From Prorocentrum cordatum (Eukaryota; Sar; Dinophyceae; Prorocentrales; Prorocentraceae), in NCBI GenBank assembly GCA_963575745.1, contig CAUYUJ010014349.1:670881-734880 (forward strand): 64,000 bases of DNA, given 5' to 3'. The notes beneath the pieces are model-generated. The model was not told where the DNA came from, ran no database searches, and saw only the letters and a list, made by a program, of their open reading frames with translations. The stretch's first letter is position 1. Every line of letters begins with the position of its first letter. A program made the translations under genes and the position numbers. Positions 55,143 to 64,000 of the stretch are shown piece by piece.

Positions 55143-57639
55143 AGGTGCGCGAGATGCACGTGCGCATGGGCTGGGCGTTCCCGACGGAGGAGGACGTGGA
55201 CTCGCGGCGAGCCGCCGCCGAGCGGGCCGCGGCGAATGAGGTGCCGACCGCGGCGGCCGCGCAGCCGGTGGAGCCGGGCGGCGACGCGGCGGAGCCGGGC
55301 GGCGACGCGGGGGGCGCGCCCGCCGCCGAGCCGATTCCGAAGAGGAGGCGCTGGGCCCTCAAGCCGGAGTTCAAGGCGGCGCACGGAGAGGCGGGCCCCG
55401 CCTTCGCCGAGCAGCCCTCGACCTCCGCGCCCGTGGACTCCGCCGCTGGCCCCGCCGCGGAGCGCGCCTCGGCGGAGGCGCTCAACCCCGCGCTTGAGAC
55501 GCCGCCGAAGCACAGGCGCGCAGGGGGGGGTGAAAGGGGCTGACCAGAACACTGTCAGCGACCATGCGGGGGTGGAGAACGAGGAGGATGAGGAGGACAA
55601 CGGCGAGGGTGGGACGGGGATGATGTGGAAAAAGAAGGAGGGGGGAGGAGGGCAGGACCAGGAGGGAGAGGGTGGGAGGTGGAGGGACAGGGGCGGGGGA
55701 GGGAGAGGGTGACAGGAGCGGGACAGTGGAGACGCATGGGAGAGGGTGGAAGGGAGGGAGGAGGAGCAGGGGGAGGGGGATAGAGAAGATGGAGGAGGAC
55801 GAGGGAGGGGGCGAACGAGGAGGAGGAGGAAGAGGAAGATGAGGAGGAAGACGAAAGGGAGGAGTTTTCATCCGCCCACCGTCGCGCCAGGCACCACGCC
55901 GCCGCGATCAAGGACGTTCAGACCGAGCTGCTGGCATCGGTCGAGAAGATGGGCGGGAACCCGAAGGAGCTGGACGTGCAGAGGATGATCAATGCCATGG
56001 TGGCCGACCCGTGCGTCCAGCACTTGCGCTCTTTCCAGAAGATGGCTGGCAAGCTGGTTGAGCCAGAGGCCGAGGATGAGGCTGACGGTGACGGGGTGGA
56101 TCCTGATAAGGCGAAGAAGGACGAAGAAGAGAGGGCCTTTTGGGATACCATCAAAGCCAAAGGGTGGGTGGTAAACACGTCGGCCACGAAGGGGAACCCC
56201 GTGGGCGGTCGCTGGGCCCGAGCCATCGCGAAGACGGTCATCAAGGACGGCAAGAAGGTGCCGTGTCAGCTGGCGCAAGACTACAGGTCGTGCGCGAACG
56301 ACGACGAGCGGAAGGAGTTCCGCTCAAAGTGGGCACAAGGCGAGTGGTCTAAGTACGAGCACGTCGCCATCAAGAAGACGACCCACACCAAGAGGGGCAT
56401 GAAGCGGGCGAAGTGGATGCCGATCGCCCGCGTGGCGTGGAAGGAGGGCGGAGGGGAATCTGGGTGGGCGGCAGCGGTGAAGTACTTCAGCAAGTGCGTG
56501 CAGTTAGGATTCCCTTGGATCAAGTGGCACGATATGACCGAGTGCTACCGCTGCTTGTACGGGGAGGAGTGGATCGAGGACGAGTTCGCAGAGGCATGGG
56601 AGACCCACGAGAGCTGGTTTCAGGATACAGTCATGACGGACGCAGCGAGGCAGAACCAGGTCAAGGCGGCGGCCGAGACGGCGGCGAACTTGCTCAACCC
56701 CGCCACTTCGGCACCTACATCCCCTCGCTGTTCAACGACACCGTGGTCAGCGCCGCTGCGCAGCCCACGGGCGCGAAGAGGTCGGCCGACGATAAGACAG
56801 TCATCGAGGGGGCTCCGCCAGCCAAGGTTCCGGCTCTCCAGGCGGCGTCCACCGAGGAGGTCATCCGCGAGCGGGAGCGCTTGCTTGAGGAGAGGAAGCT
56901 GGCGCAGCAGGAGGAGCGCAAGGCGGCCGCGGAGAAGGCCGAGGCGGCGCGCGCGGCAGGCGCCCAGCGCAAAGCAGAGGCGGAGCGCACGGCAGAGGTG
57001 GCGCGCGAGGCAGACGCGCAGCGCAAGGCAGAGGCGGAGCGCCAGGCAGCTGCGCAGAAGGCTGAGGAGGAGCGCAGGGCCACTGAGGCTGAGGCAGCTG
57101 CGGCGCAGGCGGCCAGGGCTGCCGAGGAGGGGGGCGGTCGCCAGTCCAAGCGCCGCGCGGCAAGCGGCGGAGGTGGAGGCCCGCCTGGCGGTGATCCGCC
57201 TGGCGCCGACGACGCCAACAAGGCCATGATGAAGGACGCGAGGACGCACATCATGATGTGCAGCACGGTGGTCTCCACGGGCGGCACGATCGTGAGCACC
57301 GCCGCCGCCGACAAGAGTTGGGAGTTCGCGCTGGGCCTCAAAGAGTACGCCGAGCTGAAGAAGGCGCCTGAATGGCAAGGAGGAGGTAGAGGGGGAAGAC
57401 GAAGATGGCGAGGACGGGGGAGGATGAAGAGGAGACGGAGGACGGGGAGGAGGATGTGAAGGAGGTGGATGAGGATGGGGGGGATGGGGATGACAACGAG
57501 GAAGGGGGTGAGGAGGAGGAGGAGGAGGAAGATGAGGCGACGGAGCGAGGATGAGTGAGAGGGCGTGAGGGGCGAGGATGTGGAGGATGAGAAGGGGATG
57601 AGAAGGAAGAGCATGAGGAGGTGGGCCCTCGTCCTTCCC

Positions 57640-57694
<55 letters not shown>

Positions 57695-58156
57695 GGTCGC
57701 AACCGCCGCCGTCGTCATCGTAATCGTCGTCGTCGTCGCTAGACGCTCGACGGCATCCAGCGCAAGGTGACGGAGAACAGCCGCTTGCAGCAGTTGCTGC
57801 ACACGGAGCTGCCCAAGCTCAAGCGCGCGATCCCCGCCCACGAGTTCCAGGCGGGGATCGCCGACCTGGCGAAGCTGGTGCCGATGCTCAAGGATCCGCG
57901 GCGGGGCAAGGCGGGGCGAGGAGCGAGGAAGAGGGGGAGGGGGAGGATGATGGGGGATGAGGAGGAGCGAGGAGGGAGGAGTGAGGGGCAGCGAAGAGGA
58001 GGAGGAGCAGGAGGAGGAGTGGGGAGTTATGATGAGGAGGGGCCGCGATGGGGAGGATATGAGGAGGTGGGCCCTCACCCTCCCCCTGTTGTTGTCGTCG
58101 TCATCGTCGTCGTCGTCGTCGTGGTCGCCGCCGCCGCCATCGTCATCGTCGTCGGA

Positions 58157-58211
<55 letters not shown>

Positions 58212-58231
58212 CCGTCGCCGTCGTCGTCGCG

Positions 58232-58294
<63 letters not shown>

Positions 58295-58446
58295 CTCGTC
58301 GTCGTCGTCGTCGTCGTGGTCGCGGTCGTGGCCGCCGTCGCCCTCGTCGCCCTCGTCGTCGTCGTGCCATCCGAGAGGACGTGCAGAAGTCCACGCGCAT
58401 CCTCCTCGGCTACAAGAAGGTCAACGACGAGGCGACCTCGGTGTAG
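53934..58446 (+). CDS. Seven-exon gene of a dinoflagellate-type family, about 878 codons, with one internal frameshift
   Basis: Exons: 53934-54329, 54562-54657, 54818-54904, 55145-55515, 55891-57363, 57767-57910 and 58378-58446 (TAG). After the first GT intron, five introns use GC donors (AAG|GC or CAG|GC) and all acceptors are AG|G; phases agree everywhere outside exon 5. In exon 5 the frame changes by one base at 56702-56706: the segment ending ETAANLLNPA is in one frame and HFGTYIPSLFNDTVV onward in another, with natural composition on both sides. Landmarks: ATQIEPSQGTVAED near the start; EHPSKWTAWRHFLKGRAPK; WVVNTSATKGNPVGGRWARA; RAKWMPIARVAWKEGG; a long Ala/Glu/Lys/Arg coiled coil (about 56850-57130); and the end LLGYKKVNDEATSV. 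Probably multi-copy from memory; function unknown. The frameshift may be an assembly error or a pseudogene mark. Confidence 0.65.
54658..54817 (+). repeat. TCG microsatellite intron
   Basis: The whole GC-donor intron is essentially a TCG array from 54662 to 54760 plus a CCTCC tail before CGCAG|G. Confidence 0.9.
54905..55144. repeat. Palindromic intron with microsatellite arms and an ATTTAGGCGC core
   Basis: The left arm is TCG/CCG repeats, the centre (55036-55078) is GCGATTTAGGCGCATCTAAA and TCGCATCTAAATCA, and the right arm is the complementary CGA/CGG repeats. The palindrome spans the intron from donor to acceptor, which are flanked by AAGG on both sides. Confidence 0.85.
57364..57766 (+). 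repeat. Intron with GGA-rich and TCG repeats
   Basis: GC-donor intron. Purine-rich to 57620, then a TCG run 57642-57696 and a diverged TCG/TCA run to 57740. Confidence 0.85.
58090..58365 (+). repeat. TCG/GTCGCC microsatellite intron
   Basis: Most of the intron 57911-58377 is TCG repeats with GCC and CTC interruptions. Confidence 0.95.
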
Positions 58447-58619
58447 GGCTCTGCAGCAGAGCGCTGCGCGCCGTGGCCGCACGAGGAGGACGAGGATGAG
58501 AAGGGGGAGGGGGTGGGGGCGGGAGGGTAGGGAGGGGGCAGAAATTTGCTGGATGTCCGGTTGCCGGGCGCCTTCAATAAAAAACATTGGTTTGGACCGG
58601 TTTGCGGCAGAACGGAGCT

Positions 58620-58835
58620 TCGGGAGGGAATTTAGATGCGATTTAGATGCATCTAATGGCGCATCTAAGCTACCGTCTAACGCAGCCGTCTAACACCCGT
58701 CTAAGTGTCATCACAAGTGTAAAAAAAAACAATGAAACCTACCGTCTAACCTACCGTCTAACCTACCGTCTAACGGACCTTTAGATGCGCCTTAGATCCG
58801 TCTAAATCCCGTCTAAATCGGATTTTAGCTCGGTC
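58620..58835 (+). repeat. ATTTAGATGC repeat cluster with a 12-bp tandem repeat
   Basis: GATTTAGATGCATCTAA at 58644-58660, several CGTCTAA words, CTACCGTCTAAC in three tandem copies (58739-58774), and TTAGATGCGCCTTAGATCCG near 58782. It is about 180 bases after the last exon, perhaps in the 3' untranslated region. Confidence 0.75.
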
Positions 58836-59489
58836 TGTGCTTTTTTGCGCGTTTGAAGGGTTTCGATGGTGCGAGTACCATCTGGCGAGATCGGTGCACA
58901 GCCTAGCGAGTGCGCCAGTCGCCTTCCAGTGCAAGCTCATTCTCGCCCCCGCTCTCTCGCAGTCTATCTGCGCGAGGAGGGGGAAGGGGGGGGGAGGAAG
59001 AGGGGGAGGAGGAGGGGGAGATGTGAGGAGTGAGGAGCGAGGAGGAGTGAGGAGCGAGGAGGAGGACGAGGAGGAGGAGGAGGAGGAGTGGGGGGGGAGG
59101 AAGACCCTCACCCTCCCCCCGCCGTCGTCGTCGTCGTCGCCACTCGCGCTCTCCATCCCTCATGTCCAACTCCGACTCTCCGCCTCGAAGTGCCGGGCTG
59201 CGAGAGAGCAGCAGGGGCGCCGCCTCGCCTCGCGCTCGTGGTAATTCACGGCGAACCGCGGCCGCGGAGCTGCTTCCAGCGGCGCCTGGCGCAGTGATAT
59301 TGCGCGGGCACGGCGCCACGACGCAGCAGCGAGGGGTCGATCGCACTGAAAGCTCAATCAAAGACCCCCTCCCCCCGTAAACCTCGGCCGTCTCCGCGTG
59401 CCTCCAGAGGGGGTAAAAGCCAATGGGGGTAGGGGTAGGGGTATGTGACGCCATCGTCGCAGCCGTCCGTGCCCGAGCTGTTTCCCGAG
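58836..59489. other. Intergenic spacer
   Basis: Ordinary sequence apart from a GGAGGAG block at 58972-59105. No gene supported. Confidence 0.5.
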
Positions 59490-61703
59490 ATGGCCCCGAA
59501 GAGGAGGAGTCGTAGTGCTGAGGCGAGGGGGCCGCGGCGATGGAATCCTGAGGGGCGTACTGCAGAGCAACGGGAGGCTGGGGCAGAGTTGATGAGGTTG
59601 CTGCTCACGTGGTATGCCTCGTGCAAGATCACTGCGCAACAGTTCTGCGTCGCGTGCCATTACTGTGAGAAGGCAGCCGTTAAGGGTGCGGCGTTCGACA
59701 TGTATGGTTCTGGGCCTGGCAAGCAGAGTGGGAGCTATCAGAAACACCTTGACGCGATACTTCCCCAGCCGGGCCCCCTCTACGAGATAGCGACCCCCGT
59801 GAACCTCAACTACAGCCCCGTCAGAACAACATCACACATACCGATGAGGTACGCATGGCAGTGCATCGATGATGAACTTAACAGAAACAGTGCGATTATC
59901 GAAGCGCTCGAGGGGGATCCAAATCTACGTGAAACATGCGTTCTCGATGTTCCTGCGTACAAAGATCACCCACTGGTCCAACAAGCACAATCTAATGGCG
60001 AACGCCCCCCCCCCTCCCCGTCGGAGTGTACTTAGATGGGATTCGGTGCATTTCGCAAGCAGCGGGTAGGAGTGACACGGTTCTGGGCATCTGGCTGATC
60101 AACCTTGTGAGTGGTAAGAGACACTTGATGACATCGTTGAGAAATTCGGATACGTGCTCTTGCGGCTGCCGCGGGTGGGACTCATTGTTTCCATTGTTGG
60201 CGGCCCTGTCGTGGATGCTTAAAGCCATGGCTCTGGGGGAGACGCCGCTGGAGCGGCACGATGGGTCTGCCTGGGAGGAGGGTTCAGATTTCGAGCAACA
60301 GCAGCGTTTGGACACGAAGTCGGTTCTTGTGTGGATAAAAGGTGATCTGATGGAACGTGCCAAATCATTAGGTATCTCACCTTACTCGACGTATTACAAT
60401 CCGTGTTCTTTCTGTGAGTGCGTGAGTTCCGACTTGCATTCGTTCTACGACGATCTGACGAACCCCGAGGGAGTACCGTGGATATTGAGAGAGGACACTC
60501 AGTATGAGGAGGTTTGCAAGTCCAGGGAGAGGGAGGTACAGGTCGATAGCGAGGCTGACAAGCAGACATTGGTCCAAGCTATGGAGTGGTTGAAAGGGGA
60601 CAAGGGGAGGGGTCGCACAATTATGCGGCGAGTAGTGGTCAACTGGACAGTCCTGGAGGTGGGGGACAGGTTAGATCCATCCAAATACCTTTTCGACCCT
60701 GGCATGCTGTCCTCGATGCGGGTTCCGGCTACAGTAGTTTTCTGGAGGCCAACGTTCTCTCCACCTCCAGGCAACTTGCCGCTCGACAGCGTCGTCCACA
60801 GGACCAGGGTCTGCAACGTTCGGTTGTGTTGAGATGCCACGGGCGGGCTGGGGTGAGGGCGCGGGAGAGAGGATGGGCGGGGGGCGGAGTAGGGGGGGAG
60901 AAGCCTTCTCGTCTCGACTCGAGCCGAATCATGCAGACTCGGGTCCAGGTGCCCGCTGTTTGATATCGCAGTGCTCAAGACGTCTCCGACGCGCACGCTG
61001 GCGATCGACAGCTTGCACACGTTATATTTGGGCCCGGCTTTGCGATATGTTAGCGCTTCTCTTTGGAGGTGTGTCCTGTATAATCCGTGGGGCGTGGTTG
61101 GTCCCGTAGATACAGTGGTAAGTGGCGGTTGCGTTCACATCAGCAACGAACTCAAGTTATGGGCAACGGAAAACAAGGACACCATACAGTGCGACATGAA
61201 AACAATAACACCGAAAATGCTGGGGGATAGGAAACATTTCGGCATTGCCAGACCAAACCACGACGGGGGACACATGTCTCTGAAGGCAGCGGAGGCTGGC
61301 ATGCTTGTTAGATTTTGCGTCGACTTGCTGATGCGAAACGGTGGCGCAGCTAGGTTTGGATTCCCGATTATCCAGGCAGGTCAATCGTTGCTTCGCTATA
61401 TGATAGTGATGAAACAAATCAAAGTGTTACCAACAGAGGTCCAGTACACTGAGATGATGCAGGCAGCACAGGTTCACCTGCAGTCATGCAGAATATGTGG
61501 CATCTTGTTCGTCCCGAAACACCACCTGTTCGCGCACTTGACAGTCAGGACAAGCGTTCGTATTCTCTCTCTCTCTGCCTGCCTCCTTCCACCTCCTTGC
61601 TCTCTCGTGCGTTGCCCCCAATGCCTCTCCTTATCCTTCTGCCTCCCTACGCCCTTTTCCCCCTGCATATATCTATGCACGCACCGACCCTCTCTCCGTG
61701 TAC

Positions 61704-61751
<48 letters not shown>

Positions 61752-61827
61752 CACTCTCCCTCGCGCTATCTTTCCCTCTCTCTCTATCTATCTCTCTCCC
61801 CCTTCCTCCCTCCCTCACTTCCTCTCC

Positions 61828-61881
<54 letters not shown>

Positions 61882-62561
61882 GCTTTCCAGGGCAACCCAT
61901 CCAGCGCCCCTCCGCATCATCGTTTCTGGCCCCCGCTCGGGGGCGACCCCCTGGCAGAGCCGGTCGAGCGGGCCTGGTTACGTATGATGTCGACCAGCTC
62001 CGCCTGCGCGGGGCGAGGACGGGGGCCCTGGAGCCGGGTCGACCTTCGCCGTCGCCACTGTCGGGAGAGGGGGTGATGAGGGCGATGCTGAGGTGGCAAG
62101 ACGATGAATAGCGATTCGATTTGAGATCGAACCGAGATCGACGCGATTTCGACCCGTCGAAGGTGCGTCGACCGAGCGGCCCGAGCGGGGGGGGGGCGAG
62201 GAGGACGAGGTGATCGACGACGAGGATGCGGGCGGGTGAGTTCGGAGAAGGACGAGGTGGAATGGGAGTCGGGTAGCTCATTATCCCAAGATGTGGCTGC
62301 GTCGGAGGTCGAATCGGCAGTAATTATTTTATGTGAACGTATCGAGTCTTCGTGAGGATCCGCGTTCACGGTTCACCGCTCAACTACAACAATTTCCTAG
62401 ATGAAACATTGGGAGTGCTCTTGCGGGATATCGCTGTGTACGCACATCGATCATCATACAACCGTCGCGCTTTCTCGCTGCTCGAGCTGCAGGGGCGATT
62501 GGAGACGAACGTGCACATGGCAGTGACGGGTGACTCGGTCTACATTATTTCAGGTATATGA
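59490..62561 (+). CDS. Transposase-like multi-copy dinoflagellate gene, three exons, about 705 aa, with a poly-C frameshift
   Basis: Exons: 59490-60801, 60949-61548 and 62357-62561 (TGA). Both introns have GA donors (CACAG|GACCAG, GTCAG|GACAAG) with AG|G acceptors and agreeing phase 2. The frame breaks inside a run of ten C (60004-60013): before it the frame ends QQAQSNGERP, after it PVGVYLDGIRC continues in another frame. Landmarks: QFCVACHYCEKA; VYLDGIRC, VLGIWLINL, CSCGCRGWDS; VLVWIKGDLMERAKSLGI; NPCSFC; TLAIDSLHTLYLG; KHHLFAHL; and the end NYNNFLDETLGVLLRDIA. The order DG, KGD..E, C..C, D.LH.LYLG recalls CACTA-type DDE transposases, but that is inference. I remember the family as highly repeated in dinoflagellates. 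The stop overlaps the next start codon. Confidence 0.6.
61706..61745 (+). repeat. TA microsatellite, with CT run at 61830-61878
   Basis: Both lie in the GA-donor intron 61549-62356. The frames of Tyr-Ile repeats here are artefacts. Confidence 0.95.
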
Positions 62562-64000
62562 TGTTTCGCCTCGCCCTGGTTTCCCTGGCATGCGCGTGCT
62601 GCTGTTCGGGGGTGCCGACGTTTAGTTCGGTTTCGGAGGCAGGGAAGGCCTATGCGATCAGGCGGGGTGATGAGCTGAAGCAACAGGGTGCCCCAGTCAG
62701 TCTCACGTGGGCCAGTAGCGCAGTTGCGCTACAGATCATTGCCAAAGAGGTGGAACTTCTGTCTCCCACGGTCGTCAGGGATCTCGCGCTGTTCGAAATG
62801 TTCAGCGGCAAAGGAGGGCTGTCGTACCAGGTGCGCTCGCTGGGGTACAAGGTTGCAAGTTTTGAGCGCAAGGATCGCCCCAGGTACATGGATGCTTGTA
62901 CTCTACACGGCGCTCTATATGCCGTGCACTGCTTGCTCAGCGTTGCACCCTCTGGCTCGGCCCACTTCGCGCCGCAATGTTCGACGTGGTGGATTGGGGC
63001 TCGTGGCCACACGCGCCGCGATCCTGCTACCGACGTCTTCGGCACCTTCGACCGCGCGGATGTGTCCGAAGCCAACTGGATCCTGCTGCTGACGTGGGGA
63101 GGGCGGGGCGCTTTCTTATCAGCGCAGTCCCCTCTCAGCAACGTAGTGCAATCCTTACTCCTCTATCCCACATTCTCCCCCCGTTCCCTCCCTCATTCTG
63201 CCGCCCCCCCCGCATCGCCCGCCCTGGCCCCCTTCCTTCTTCGTCAGCCATTCCGCCTCCAACATACAGCCTTACGCTCAGACCAGCAATTGCATTGCAG
63301 TGCGTTGTGCGCAATGTATTCGGTCGCAGTTCGATGCAATTTAGATGCGCCTTAGACGCGTCTAAACGTTGTCTGACCGCGAGCAACGTTCTATTCCAGT
63401 CGCGTCCCGCATATTTCCATTCGCATGTCCCCGCTCTCCCACGCACCGCCCATCATCTCCCCGCGCTGTTCTCCATCCATTCCCTTGGCGGCCTCGGCAC
63501 CCCAGCAGCGCTCGCTGGCAGGCCCCCCATGGCCATCTCGCCGCCTTGCAGGGGGCGGGCGGCTGGGGGCGGAGGGGCATGGGAGGTGCTACCTGATGAC
63601 CGTCGCCTTCATTCGCAACGTCTTTTTCAGCTTGGAGCAGCCGCGCGCTTCCATGCTAGTGGACACTCCGCAGCTTCAGTATGCCATCAGACTGGCTAGC
63701 GCAACGTGCAACACTGTTTTTCTGGGGGGTTTCGGCGCACCTTCCCCGAAACCAATTCAGGTCTGGGCCACGGGGCCAGGATTGAGCGCTATCGTGCGGT
63801 CTAAGAAGGCCTCGGATAAGCGCCTCGGGACCAAGAAAATTCAGCTCGCAGTCGAACAGCCTCGTCGCTCGGCGAAGGCTAACTCCGCTGGCAGCCGGTC
63901 GGGCTGGAAAGCCGACAAGTGGGTCGGCGGGAAAAAATCGCGCCAGGGCCCGAGCGAGAATTACCCGATTGAGTTTTGTTTCGCCCTGGCGACGTGCGTC
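62558..64000 (+). CDS. Methyltransferase-fold-like gene of a retroelement-associated family (continues past the window)
   Basis: Exon 1 is 62558 (or 62561)-63102 and exon 2 is 63586 to beyond 64000. The intron has a GC donor (GGAGG|GCGGGG) and GGGAG|GTGC acceptor, phase 2, and contains an ATTTAGATGC element. Motifs: LFEMFSGKGGLSYQVRS (residues about 78-95, nucleotide-binding-like loop after a strand), SFERKD (acidic end of the next strand), HFAPQCSTW (137-145, motif IV-like with Cys), RGHTRR, and in exon 2 FFSLEQPRAS and GGFGAPSPKPIQVW. This order matches a C5-methyltransferase-like fold found in dinoflagellate mobile elements, from memory; activity is doubtful because the Pro before Cys is replaced (PQC). 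The first 18 residues are hydrophobic and Cys-rich and may not be the true N-terminus. A CATTATTTCAG acceptor-like site precedes the ATG by five bases. Confidence 0.6.
63331..63366. repeat. ATTTAGATGC / CGTCTAAA element copy in an intron
   Basis: GATGCAATTTAGATGCGCC followed by the palindrome TTAGACGCGTCTAA, inside the intron 63103-63585. Related to the copies at 51323, 55036 and 58644. Confidence 0.7.

Noticed and set aside
54700-58370. Poly-Thr, poly-Ser and poly-Val frames in the TCG and CGA arrays
   Set aside because: They fall inside introns defined by phase-consistent exons.
61690-61760. TA run as a promoter or origin
   Set aside because: It is a plain microsatellite inside an intron.

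Overview
The window looks like nuclear DNA of a dinoflagellate. The signs are: GC-rich sequence packed with trinucleotide, CT/GA and polypurine repeats; genes broken into exons by introns that mostly start with GC or GA rather than GT and end AG|G; several protein families that I recognise, from memory only, as multi-copy dinoflagellate families; and relics of the dinoflagellate spliced leader (DinoSL), the clearest fused to the start codon of an intronless gene at 26.1 kb. No bacterial operon, rRNA, tRNA or CRISPR array was seen.

Layout. 1-2.5 kb: 3' part of a plus-strand gene of an HMG-like multi-copy family. 2.5-8.4 kb: repeats and no convincing gene. 8.4-11.9 kb: an unrecognised two-exon gene (854 aa) and a small ORF. 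12-15.8 kb: low-complexity DNA with a DinoSL relic. 15.9-26.1 kb: a minus-strand block with a three-exon unknown gene (1136 aa), a methyltransferase-fold ORF (317 codons with stop) and a single-exon DDE-transposase-like gene (1012 aa). 26-31.9 kb: small gene fragments among palindromic intron elements, 11-bp phased repeats and inverted GATC-rich arrays. 31.9-39.8 kb: a ten-or-more-exon gene of a multi-copy family. 40.5-47.4 kb: a complete eight-exon C5-cytosine DNA methyltransferase (973 aa) with a zinc-ribbon-like exon. 47.4-49.8 kb: CT arrays and a small Lys-rich gene. 49.8-53.2 kb and 53.9-58.4 kb: two multi-exon dinoflagellate-type genes, the second with a frameshift. 59.5-62.6 kb: a transposase-like gene with a poly-C frameshift. 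62.56 kb to the end: a second methyltransferase-fold gene whose start codon overlaps the previous stop codon.

Themes. (1) Three times a putative mobile-element or multi-copy gene is followed in the same orientation by a methyltransferase-fold gene. (2) Many introns hold long near-perfect palindromes or hairpins, which suggests introner-like elements. (3) The exon models were derived by hand from reading-frame continuity, phase agreement and short direct repeats at the junctions; the total lengths of the DNA methyltransferase gene and of the 1136-aa gene come out divisible by three, which supports them, but no transcript evidence was available. Family identities rest on memory and visible motifs, not on a search.
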